Assembly: GCF_024170405.1 (NCBI RefSeq)
Contig: NZ_JALJYC010000048.1
Location: 1-5,955, forward strand
Reading direction: 5' to 3'
Source of the DNA: Neisseria perflava
GTDB taxonomy: Bacteria > Pseudomonadota > Gammaproteobacteria > Burkholderiales > Neisseriaceae
Length of the DNA: 5,955 nucleotides
Shown here: piece by piece, positions 1 through 5,615 of the stretch
How the letters are laid out: every line of letters starts with the position of its first letter
How positions within the stretch are numbered: the stretch's first letter is position 1
The notes under the pieces: model-generated
The model's database searches: none
Told to the model about the DNA's origin: nothing
The model's input: only the letters and a program-made list of their open reading frames with translations
Position numbers and translations under genes: made by a program

Positions 1-1
1 A

Positions 2-76
2 TGGCGTTTTAACAACAGTGAAATAAAATCTCAAATTTCTATTTTGAAACAGTTAGTAAAAGGTAATTTGCTCTAA
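2..76 (+). CDS. IS1016-like transposase, C-terminal 24 codons (5' partial)
   Basis: The frame is open from base 2 and ends at TAA 74-76. It reads WRFNNSEIKSQ, then ISILKQLVKGNLL, a polar then hydrophobic tail typical of the C-terminus of IS1016-type DDE transposases, where a WRFNN motif follows the last catalytic region. The stop codon lies within the terminal inverted repeat, as expected for these compact elements. The catalytic residues are outside the window, so activity cannot be judged. The family assignment rests on recalled similarity of a short tail plus the inverted-repeat match to the right-hand element. Confidence 0.8.
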   Translation, partial: WRFNNSEIKSQISILKQLVKGNLL

Positions 77-93
77 TTATCTAGTACAGCCCC
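74..93 (-). repeat. Right terminal inverted repeat of the left IS1016-like element
   Basis: TAATTATCTAGTACAGCCCC reads on the opposite strand as GGGGCTGTACTAGATAATTA. It matches the left terminal repeat of the second element (5867-5886) at 19 of 20 positions. Confidence 0.85.
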
Positions 94-105
94 TTAATTT
101 TTCAG

Positions 106-137
106 ACGGTCTGTCGCCTTGTCGATAGACCGTTTTT
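106..137 (+). terminator. Intrinsic terminator-like hairpin with a degenerate uptake sequence
   Basis: Bases 106-116 pair with 123-133 (11 pairs, one of them G-U) around a 6-base loop, followed by a run of T to 137. The left arm overlaps TTCAGACGGTCT (101-112), which on the minus strand is AGACCGTCTGAA, one base away from the AG-type Neisseria uptake sequence. It probably ended the gene that lay here before the IS arrived. It now sits 17 bases ahead of the transporter ribosome binding site, so read-through from upstream would have to pass it. Confidence 0.6.
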
Positions 138-154
138 CATCCTCAATCATCAAC

Positions 155-160
155 AAGGAG
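155..160 (+). promoter_or_regulatory. Ribosome binding site that fixes the transporter start
   Basis: AAGGAG lies 6 bases before GTG 167. The longer reading from TTG 119 has no such site, and its first codons fall inside the hairpin at 106-137, so GTG 167 is the better start. Confidence 0.8.
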
Positions 161-166
161 ACCGTT

Positions 167-1474
167 GTGTCTGCCAAAATTAAAGCCGCCGCAAGCGATG
201 TCCGTATGCCGTGGTACGAACGGCTATTTTCTGTTAAGCCCGCTGAAATCCGCATGGTCTGTTGGGCGTTTTTGTATATTTTTTCGCTGTTTCTCGCTTA
301 TTACGTCTTGCGCCCGATTCGCGACGAGCTGGGTGTCGCGGGCGGTGTGCGTAATCTGCCGTGGCTGTTTGGCGGTACATTATTGGCGATGATTGCGGTC
401 AGTCCGCTGTTTGCTTGGGTAGTCAAACGTCTGCCGCGAGGCCGTTTCGTTCCCTTGTGCTACCGCTTTTTTATGCTGCACCTTATTCTTTTTGCCTTGC
501 TGACGGCTTTTGCTCCCTCCGCTTGGCAGCTATGGACAGGGCGGATATTTTTTATTTGGGTGTCAGTGTTCAACCTGTTTGTGGTGTCGGTGTTTTGGTC
601 GTTTGCCGTGGATATTTTCAGCGAAGCGCAAAGCAAACGCCTGTTCGGACTCTTGGCGGCAGGAGCGACTTTGGGCGGTATCGCCGGTTCTGCGCTGACT
701 TCGGCTCTGGTGGAACACATCGGGCAGATTTGGCTGATGGCGGTCTCCGTGGCGTTGCTGGAACTGGCGGTGCAATCCGCCAAGCGTTTAGAACAATACG
801 GCGATGCGCAGGAGGACAAACAAACGCGGCAAGCGCAAGCAAAGCCTGTGGGCGGCGGCTTGCTCAGCGGTATGAAACATACCTTCAGTTCGCCTTATTT
901 GTGCGGTATTGCCCTGTTTATTTTGGGTTACGCCATGACGGGGACAATTCTGTATTTCCATCAGGCGGCATTGGCGGAACAATATTTTACCGACCGCGTC
1001 GGCCGCACCGCATTTTTTGCCGAGATTGATTTATGGGTCAACGCCTTAACGCTGCTGTTCCAACTGTTCCTGACCGGCAAGCTGATGGGCAAATTGGGCA
1101 TTACTCTGTTGTTGTGTATCTTACCGCTGGTGAGTATGGCAGGCTTCGGCGCACTGGCGCTGGCACCGGCTTCCCTCGGCTTGTTCGTTGCCGTGCAGGT
1201 CATCCGCCGGGTCGTCAATTTCGCCTTCGCCCGCCCTGCCCGCGAAGTGCTCTACACTGCCGTATCGCGTGAGGATCGTTACAAAACCAAAAACTTTATC
1301 GATACCGTGGTCTATCGCAGCGGCGACCAAATCGCCGGTTGGAGCTACGCCGGACTGCTCGCCCTCGGGCTCGGCAGCAGCACCATCGCCGCCATCGCCG
1401 TTCCCTTCTGCGCCATTTGGCTGCTACTGGCTTGGTGGCTGGGACGGCAGCAAGCAAGGGGCAAAGCACAATAA
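167..1474 (+). CDS. Tlc/NTP-NDP exchange-type (MFS-like) membrane transporter
   Basis: The 435-residue inner-membrane protein is hydrophobic almost throughout. It belongs to the family of ATP/ADP translocase-like carriers (Tlc/Npt, COG3202 type), which in free-living bacteria are mostly annotated as MFS transporters of unknown substrate. Family-typical signatures are YYVLRPIRDELG at about residues 45-56, a VFWSF...DIFS...KRLFGLLAAGATLGGIAG stretch in the middle, a charged cytoplasmic loop rich in Q/K/D at about 205-230, and RPAREVLYT at 356-364 continuing into YKTKNFIDTVVYR. Length is near normal for the bacterial branch and no frame break is visible. The start is GTG 167, set by the AAGGAG six bases upstream. 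It stands alone on the + strand behind the IS, with a 265-base gap to the next gene. Nucleotide exchange is known for obligate intracellular homologues only. The actual substrate here cannot be told from sequence. Confidence 0.85.
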   Translation: MSAKIKAAASDVRMPWYERLFSVKPAEIRMVCWAFLYIFSLFLAYYVLRPIRDELGVAGGVRNLPWLFGGTLLAMIAVSPLFAWVVKRLPRGRFVPLCYRFFMLHLILFALLTAFAPSAWQLWTGRIFFIWVSVFNLFVVSVFWSFAVDIFSEAQSKRLFGLLAAGATLGGIAGSALTSALVEHIGQIWLMAVSVALLELAVQSAKRLEQYGDAQEDKQTRQAQAKPVGGGLLSGMKHTFSSPYLCGIALFILGYAMTGTILYFHQAALAEQYFTDRVGRTAFFAEIDLWVNALTLLFQLFLTGKLMGKLGITLLLCILPLVSMAGFGALALAPASLGLFVAVQVIRRVVNFAFARPAREVLYTAVSREDRYKTKNFIDTVVYRSGDQIAGWSYAGLLALGLGSSTIAAIAVPFCAIWLLLAWWLGRQQARGKAQ

Positions 1475-1480
1475 ATCTGC

Positions 1481-1521
1481 AAAGTGCGGTGGTTTTTCAG
1501 CAAGTTTTTATGCCGTCTGAC
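1481..1521 (+). repeat. Tandem Haemophilus uptake signal plus Neisseria uptake sequence
   Basis: AAAGTGCGGT at 1481-1490 contains the exact 9-base Haemophilus core. The T-rich tract after it resembles the extended Haemophilus signal. It is followed 19 bases later by ATGCCGTCTGA at 1510-1520, which matches 11 of 12 bases of the Neisseria sequence (C instead of A at 1521). The same arrangement with the same 19-base spacing recurs at 5616-5656 after the exporter gene. It lies 6 bases past the transporter stop codon. Confidence 0.75.
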
Positions 1522-1633
1522 AAGGCTTTAATTTTTGAGCATTGCAAAGCAACGACCCCGAAGAAGGGAGCAAGCGAACGAGTGAGCTTGTGAATAAAAC
1601 CCGCTCAAAACCGACCGCACTTTCAGACGGCAT
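1510..1633. repeat. Intergenic repeat element, copy 1 (bounded by inverted uptake sequences)
   Basis: This 124-base element is bounded by ATGCCGTCTGA (1510-1520) and its inverse TTCAGACGGCAT (1622-1633). Inside is AAGCGAACGAGTGAGCTTG (1572-1590), followed by a similar ATAAAA-containing tract. The same block occurs at 5700-5722 with a 4-base insertion, again between inverted uptake sequences. A GCATTG motif precedes the block in both copies, by 27 and 21 bases. The block is a weak imperfect palindrome (AAGC...GCTT). I do not recognise it as a named repeat. With 1475-1509 and 1634-1739 it fills the gap between genes; no open frame there looks coding. Confidence 0.6.
1614..1633 (-). repeat. Fused Neisseria/Haemophilus uptake signal, 20 bp
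   Basis: Read on the minus strand the 20 bases are ATGCCGTCTGAAAGTGCGGT. The first 12 are an exact Neisseria uptake sequence and the last 9 an exact Haemophilus core, sharing a single A at 1622. The Haemophilus part is also the right arm (1607-1623) of an imperfect inverted repeat with 1481-1496. Confidence 0.85.
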
Positions 1634-1739
1634 TCTTCATTCACATTAAGAAATTTCCTTTCTAAACCTTATCAAAAATCCCCTATTTTTCTTTCTGATT
1701 AAAAGCGTAAAATAGTTTTCATCAAATGAGGGCTATGCC

Positions 1740-2156
1740 ATGAACAAAGTATTCACGTTTTTATTAGGAGCAGCGATGAGCCAAAGTATTTTGGCGGCAG
1801 ATGAGTCGCCTTTAGCGCAATTCCGTGCGTTAAATCAGGCAGCGGTGCAACAAGACATCGCCACAATGGATCGTTTATTGGACGATCATTTCACCTTGAC
1901 CCACATCACCGGCTATCAACAACCGAAAGCCGAGTGGCTCGCTGAAGTGCGGTCGGGATCGATGAAATATTTTGAATTTAAAGAAGAAAATACGGATCTG
2001 AAAATCAACGGCACGCACGCCACCTTGGTGTCACAAAATTTGGTCGATGCCAATATTTGGGGCGCAAGAAATGTCTGGCGTTTACAGCAAACCGTGGATT
2101 TCACCTTAACCGACAAGGGCTGGCGGATTGACCGCAGCATCGCCAGTTTGTATTAA
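1740..2156 (+). CDS. NTF2-like (DUF4440/SnoaL-type) small protein with signal peptide
   Basis: The predicted product is 138 residues. Residues 1-19 or 1-20 look like a signal peptide: lysine at 3, hydrophobic stretch VFTFLLGAAM, and an ILA-A-D cleavage region. The remainder has the pattern of the NTF2-like fold: a helix with FRALNQAAVQQDIATMDRLLDDHFTLTHITGY, then alternating beta strands ending in WRLQQTVDFTLTDKGWRIDRSIASLY. The closest family is the DUF4440-type proteins, often of unknown function and sometimes carrying small-molecule binding pockets. The start at 1740 is supported by GAGGG (1728-1732), 7 bases upstream. However, ATG 1776 (residue 13) has an even better site, TAGGAG ending at 1770, and would give a cytoplasmic form. 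An exact Haemophilus uptake core lies inside (1945-1953). The dehydrogenase follows after 24 bases, so the two are probably co-transcribed. Confidence 0.75.
   Translation: MNKVFTFLLGAAMSQSILAADESPLAQFRALNQAAVQQDIATMDRLLDDHFTLTHITGYQQPKAEWLAEVRSGSMKYFEFKEENTDLKINGTHATLVSQNLVDANIWGARNVWRLQQTVDFTLTDKGWRIDRSIASLY
1945..1953 (+). repeat. Haemophilus-type uptake core inside the NTF2-like gene
   Basis: AAGTGCGGT is an exact 9-base match. It is read through as part of the codons for EVRS, and it marks the gene itself, not only the spacers, as having Pasteurellaceae-type signals. Confidence 0.8.
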
Positions 2157-2180
2157 GAATCAAAAAATAAGGAGCAAATG

Positions 2181-3325
2181 ATGTATTCATTCAGTTTTTA
2201 CAACCCGACCCGTATCGAATTCGGTGCGGACAAAGAAAAACAAATGGGCGATTTTATGGCGCAATTCGGCGTGAAAAAAGCCTTAATTGTATACGGCAGC
2301 GAACGGATTAAAAAATCCGGTTTGTTTGACGATGTGACCGAAAATCTTGCTGCCAACAGCATTGAGTTTGTGGAACTCGGCGGCGTGAAAAGCAATCCGC
2401 TGTTAAGCAAAGTCAATGAAGGCATTGCCCTTGCCAAACAAAACGGCGCAGACAGTATTTTGAGTATCGGCGGCGGTTCCTGCTTGGACAGCGCCAAAGC
2501 CATCGCCGCAGGGGCGAAATACGACGGTGATGTATGGGATTTTTTCGGCGGTAAAACCATCGAAGACGCCTTACCGATTTTCGATATTATGACCCTTGCC
2601 GCCACCGGCAGCGAAATGAATGACGGCGGCGTGGTAATGAATGACGAAACCAAACAAAAATACGGCGTACACGGTACTTTGCTGTATCCGAAAGTCTCAG
2701 TCATCAATCCCGCTTTGCAATCCACAGTCAGCCGCGATTATCTGGTGTATTCCGCCGCAGACATCATTGCCCACTCCATCGAGGGCTATTTCACTGCCGA
2801 CGTGCAGCCGGACATCATCAATATGTTGATCGAAGCCAACATCAAAACCGTGATCAAAGCCACCGAAATCCTGCTTGCCAATCCACAAGATTTGGACGCG
2901 CGCGGTGATTTCGCTTGGGCGGCGACCATGGCATTAAACGGCTTGACTTACGTAGGTACGCACGGTTTCAGCTATCCGAACCATATGTTCGGGCACGCCA
3001 TGAGCGCAGTCAACGACACCCCGCACGGCGCGAGCTTGTCTGTGGTAATGCCGGCGTGGATGACGTGGTGGAAAGCGCGCAATCCGGCACAATTCAAACG
3101 CTTTGCCAAAGAAATCTTCGCCTAGACCGCGCCGACGCAGGCATTGCCGCCTTGAAAGCCTGGTTTGACAAAATCGGCACACCGACAACCTTGGCGCAAG
3201 TGGGCGTAACCGGAGAGGTATTGGAAGCGGTGTTGGACAATGCCGCGCAAAATGCCGTGGATTGGCAAATGAGCGACATTTACAGCCGTAAAGCCATCGC
3301 CGAAGTGCTGGCATTGGCAGAGTAA
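2181..3325 (+). pseudogene. Iron-containing alcohol dehydrogenase (YqhD/BDH-like), frameshifted near the 3' end
   Basis: Type III alcohol dehydrogenases reduce aldehydes or ketones in the cytoplasm with NAD(P)H. Numbered from ATG 2181, visible features are a cofactor-loop region YGSERIKKSG, GGGS at about 97-100 with the following D and K, the AATGSEMN motif, metal ligands D194 and H198 (DIIAH), and H268 and H282, with a further conserved H at 272 (NHMFGH...PHG). The YGS...KKSG loop resembles the NADP-preferring YqhD/butanol dehydrogenase branch. The frame meets TAG at 3123-3125 after KEIFA. In the next frame it resumes at once as LDRADAGIAALKAWFDKIGTPTTL and runs to TAA 3323-3325. Restoring one G (TTCGCC to TTCGGCC at about 3120) gives KEIFGLDRADAG and a 381-residue protein, the normal length. 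AAGGAG at 2169-2174 is 6 bases from ATG 2181 but only 3 from ATG 2178, so 2181 is preferred. Without the tail, the last 66 or so residues of the helical domain are lost. A sequencing error is the main alternative. Confidence 0.85.
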
Positions 3326-3331
3326 TTACTG

Positions 3332-3381
3332 AAAAGCGCGGTCGGTTTTACGAAAATTTTGTTAAAACCCACCGCACTTTT
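3332..3381. terminator. Hairpin from paired Haemophilus uptake signals
   Basis: Arms 3332-3350 and 3363-3381 are complementary at 17 of 19 positions around a 12-base loop. The right arm contains an exact ACCGCACTT (3371-3379, minus strand) and the left arm the variant AAGCGCGGT. Paired uptake signals forming terminators are usual in Haemophilus. Here the arms run into TTTTA. Only 11 bases separate the hairpin from the reductase ribosome binding site (3393-3398), so it leaves no room for a new promoter. It probably acts as a partial terminator or an mRNA-stabilising structure inside an operon. Confidence 0.7.
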
Positions 3382-3404
3382 ATCGAAAATATAAGGAGAG
3401 CAAT

Positions 3405-4250
3405 ATGGATTATCTGACTTTATCCAACGGCGTAAAAATGCCACAACTGAGCTATGGCGTATTTCAAGTACCGCCGGAAGATGCTGAACACTTGGTGCTG
3501 GACGCCATCAACGTGGGCTACCGCCACATCGACACCGCACAAGCCTACTGGAACGAGGAAGGCGTGGGCAATGCCATCAAAAAATGCGCTCTGCCGCGCG
3601 AGGAATTATTCATCACCACCAAAGTATGGATTAGCAACGCAGGCTACGAAAAGGCCGCCGCCTCCATCGACGAATCCCTGCGTAAATTGCAAACGGATTA
3701 CATCGACTTATTGCTGATTCACCAACCTTTCGGCGATTACTACGGTACTTACCGCGCCATGGTGGAAGCCTATAAAGCGGGCAAAATACGCGCCATCGGC
3801 GTAAGCAATTTCAGCGCCGACCGCTTTATCGACATCGCCCACTTCGCCGAAATCCCGCCGATGATGAATCAAATCGAAGGACATGTGTTTTCACAACGCG
3901 CCGATGTGCGCCCGACTTTGGCAAAATACAACTGCGTGATGACCGCCTGGGCACCTTTTGCGGAAGGTCAAAACGGCATTTTCAGCCATCCGGTTTTAAC
4001 CCGAATCGGCAGCAAATACGGCAAAACGGCAGGACAAGTGGCGCTGCGTTTCCTCTTGCAAAACGGCATTGTCGCCATTCCGAAATCCAGCCGCAAAGAG
4101 CGTATGGCAGAAAATTTCGCGGTGTTTGATTTTGCCTTAAACGAAGACGAAATGCAGCAAATTAAGGCATTGGATACCGGCAAACCGCTGATTGCCGATT
4201 TGCAAGACCCGACCTTTGTAGAGATGCTGTTTGCCAATTACAAGCTGTAA
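3405..4250 (+). CDS. Aldo/keto reductase, AKR5-like (2,5-diketo-D-gluconate reductase type)
   Basis: The protein is 281 residues, normal for the family, and soluble. It is expected to reduce aldehydes, dicarbonyls such as methylglyoxal, or keto sugars using NADPH. The whole catalytic tetrad is present: D43, Y48, K73 and H106, within GYRHIDTAQAYWNE, TKVW and LLIHQP. GVSNF occurs at 132-136, and IPKSSRKER (225-233) is the cofactor-binding segment, whose lysine, serine and arginine usually contact the NADPH 2'-phosphate. The alpha/beta barrel helices LRKLQTDYIDLLLIHQP and TAGQVALRFLLQNG match the prokaryotic AKR5 pattern (DkgA, YvgN). The start is clear, with AAGGAG six bases before ATG. It follows the broken dehydrogenase, separated by a hairpin, and ends 22 bases before a strong terminator. 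Its presence beside another carbonyl-reducing enzyme suggests a shared detoxification role. The exact substrate is not predictable. Confidence 0.93.
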   Translation: MDYLTLSNGVKMPQLSYGVFQVPPEDAEHLVLDAINVGYRHIDTAQAYWNEEGVGNAIKKCALPREELFITTKVWISNAGYEKAAASIDESLRKLQTDYIDLLLIHQPFGDYYGTYRAMVEAYKAGKIRAIGVSNFSADRFIDIAHFAEIPPMMNQIEGHVFSQRADVRPTLAKYNCVMTAWAPFAEGQNGIFSHPVLTRIGSKYGKTAGQVALRFLLQNGIVAIPKSSRKERMAENFAVFDFALNEDEMQQIKALDTGKPLIADLQDPTFVEMLFANYKL

Positions 4251-4271
4251 TTCATTGCTGATATAACACCC

Positions 4272-4303
4272 AATGCCGTCTGAAAATTTTTTCAGACGGC
4301 ATT
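4272..4303. terminator. Neisseria-type terminator from inverted uptake sequences
   Basis: There are two exact 12-base uptake sequences: ATGCCGTCTGAA at 4273-4284 and its inverse at 4291-4302. They form perfect 15-base arms (4272-4286 and 4289-4303) around two bases. The right arm ends in a short T-rich tract (to 4307) and the left side is A-poor, so it mainly terminates the + strand transcript of the reductase. Confidence 0.9.
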
Positions 4304-4306
4304 TAT

Positions 4307-4324
4307 TATGCAAAAAATTTCATA
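4307..4324. promoter_or_regulatory. Possible operator: palindrome upstream of the exporter promoter
   Basis: TATGCAAAAAATTTCATA is an imperfect dyad with arms TATGNAA and TTNCATA. The left motif TATGCAAA recurs at 4329-4336, 22 bases on, about two helical turns. Both lie just upstream of the putative -35. A regulator site is possible, but AT-rich sequence can produce such symmetry by chance. Confidence 0.3.
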
Positions 4325-4346
4325 AGTCTATGCAAATTTTACCGGC

Positions 4347-4375
4347 TAATCAAATCAATCCTCACTCACTATAAT
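4347..4375 (+). promoter_or_regulatory. Probable sigma-70 promoter of the exporter gene
   Basis: TATAAT at 4370-4375 is a perfect -10. The -35 at the optimal 17-base spacing is TAATCA (4347-4352), a poor match, which could indicate dependence on an activator. Transcription would start near 4382, about 27 bases before ATG 4409, and after the terminator of the preceding gene. Confidence 0.6.
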
Positions 4376-4408
4376 AAAACCATATTCAATCGAAACAAAG
4401 AGGATGTT

Positions 4409-5611
4409 ATGTCTAAACAATCAAATACATCAAGTCTGCTTTTACTGCTGATTCTCAGCAGCCTGATGGCGGTAACTTCACTTACCACGGATATTTACCT
4501 GCCCGCCATGCCGCAAATGGCGCAAGATTTGCACGGCGATGCGGAGCTGACCATTACCGGCTTTCTTATCGGTTTTACCTTTGCGCAACTGTTTTGGGGT
4601 GCGGTGAGCGATAAAATCGGGCGCAAACTGCCGCTGTTTATCGGTATGCTGCTGTTTGCCGCCGGTTCGGTGGGTTGTGCCATGTCGGACAATATGGCGC
4701 AAATGGTGTTTTGGCGCGTGTTTCAGGCTTTCGGCGCCTGCACCGGCCCGATGTTAGCGCGGGCAATGGTGCGCGATATGTTCGAGCGTACCCGCGCGGC
4801 GCAAATGCTTTCCACGCTTACCATGATTATGTCCATCGCGCCGATTATCGGCCCGCTACTTGGCGGTCAAATCATTTTATTCGGCACTTGGCACAATATT
4901 TTCTGGTTGCTGTCCCTTATCAGCTTGGTGATGTTTGCCGCCCTGTTTGTGTTGCCGGAACCCCATACCACCGAACGCCGCAGCCAAGGTTCGCTACTAA
5001 ATACCTTCAAAAATTACCGCACTTTATTGGGCAAACGCGAATTTATGCGCTACACCATGTGCGTCACCCTGTTTTATGTGGCGGCTTATGCTTTTATCGC
5101 CGGTTCGCCAATGGTTTATATCAACCACTTCGGCGTGGCACCGCAACATTACGGCTATCTGTTTGCCCTGAATATTGTAGGCGTCATGCTGATTAGCTTC
5201 GTCAACCGCACGCTGGTGCGCAAATTCAGCTTGGACACTTTATTGAAAACCGCCACCCTCATCGCCACCCTTGCCACTTTAATCGCCGTGCCGCTGGTGT
5301 GGCTGCATATGGGCGGCATTTACAGCATTATCCTGGCAGTATTCATTTTCTTCTCCACCAACGGCGTGATTGCCGCCAGCGCCAATGTGATGGCCTTGGA
5401 CAAAGTGCCGGAAATGGCAGGCTCCGCCTCTGCCCTCATCGGCGCACTGCAATACGGCAGCGGCATTATCTCCTCCCTGCTGCTTGCGGCCTTCCCCGAC
5501 AACAGCGGCTTGGTCATGATGGTAATGATGGCGGTATTTACCGCATTAAGCGCGGTAACCGTCTGGGTAAGATTACCGCAAAAATGCAGACGGTTTGCGC
5601 TATGCGAATAA
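4409..5611 (+). CDS. bcr: Bcr/CflA-type multidrug efflux MFS transporter
   Basis: The 400-residue inner-membrane protein has about 12 hydrophobic segments, as in drug:H+ antiporters of the DHA1 family. The opening TTDIYLPAMP (26-35) is characteristic of the Bcr/CflA group. MFS motif A GAVSDKIGRK is at 64-73, motif B R103-x-x-Q106-x-x-G109 in the fourth segment, and motif C APIIGPLLGG at 144-153, typical of exporters. Known relatives export bicyclomycin, chloramphenicol, sulfonamides or cysteine. GAGGA (4400-4404) supports ATG 4409, and a promoter lies upstream. An exact Haemophilus uptake core is embedded at 5016-5024. The last residues (KCRRFALCE) are unusual and encoded by ATGCAGACGG, which resembles part of an uptake sequence, so the C-terminal few codons may have changed at a recombination joint. 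Substrate is unknown. The gene symbol denotes the family, not proven orthology. Confidence 0.88.
   Translation: MSKQSNTSSLLLLLILSSLMAVTSLTTDIYLPAMPQMAQDLHGDAELTITGFLIGFTFAQLFWGAVSDKIGRKLPLFIGMLLFAAGSVGCAMSDNMAQMVFWRVFQAFGACTGPMLARAMVRDMFERTRAAQMLSTLTMIMSIAPIIGPLLGGQIILFGTWHNIFWLLSLISLVMFAALFVLPEPHTTERRSQGSLLNTFKNYRTLLGKREFMRYTMCVTLFYVAAYAFIAGSPMVYINHFGVAPQHYGYLFALNIVGVMLISFVNRTLVRKFSLDTLLKTATLIATLATLIAVPLVWLHMGGIYSIILAVFIFFSTNGVIAASANVMALDKVPEMAGSASALIGALQYGSGIISSLLLAAFPDNSGLVMMVMMAVFTALSAVTVWVRLPQKCRRFALCE
5016..5024 (-). repeat. Haemophilus-type uptake core inside the exporter gene
   Basis: ACCGCACTT is the exact inverse of AAGTGCGGT. It is read through as codons for the YRTL region in the central cytoplasmic loop, where it would be tolerated. 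Confidence 0.8.
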
Positions 5612-5615
5612 AGCT

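Larger units (their letters stand above)
1..93 (+). mobile_element. IS1016-like insertion sequence (IS1595 family), 3' end only
   Basis: This is the right-hand end of an insertion sequence whose body lies upstream of the window. It contains the C-terminus of the transposase and then a terminal repeat ending in CAGCCCC at 93. The 20 bases at 74-93 are the reverse complement, with one mismatch, of the terminal repeat that opens the second element at 5867, so the outer boundary is well fixed. The repeat and the transposase ends match what I remember of IS1016. The element has the same orientation as the right copy. The eight bases after it (TTAATTTT, 94-101) would be one half of its target duplication; the other half is outside the window. 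Confidence 0.85.

Noticed and set aside
119..166. Longer transporter reading from TTG 119
   Set aside because: No ribosome binding site before it, and its first codons lie in the terminator hairpin. GTG 167 has AAGGAG at ideal spacing.
460..819. Minus-strand ORFs inside the transporter, and the other minus-strand ORFs across the window
   Set aside because: They overlap clear family-matching genes on the + strand, show no recognisable domains and lack ribosome binding sites.
1339..1593. Small gene running out of the transporter end into the intergenic region
   Set aside because: Most of it is an alternate frame of the transporter, and its tail merely translates the repeat block.
1684..1713. 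Promoter for the NTF2-like gene using TAAAAT at 1708-1713
   Set aside because: The -10 is reasonable but there is no credible -35 at 16-18 bases upstream, only an AT-rich tract. A promoter is likely nearby but cannot be placed.
2915..3325. Separate 136-residue gene
   Set aside because: Only its last third reads like protein of a known family, and this is the C-terminus of the dehydrogenase after the frame break. The first part overlaps the true frame and is a shadow.
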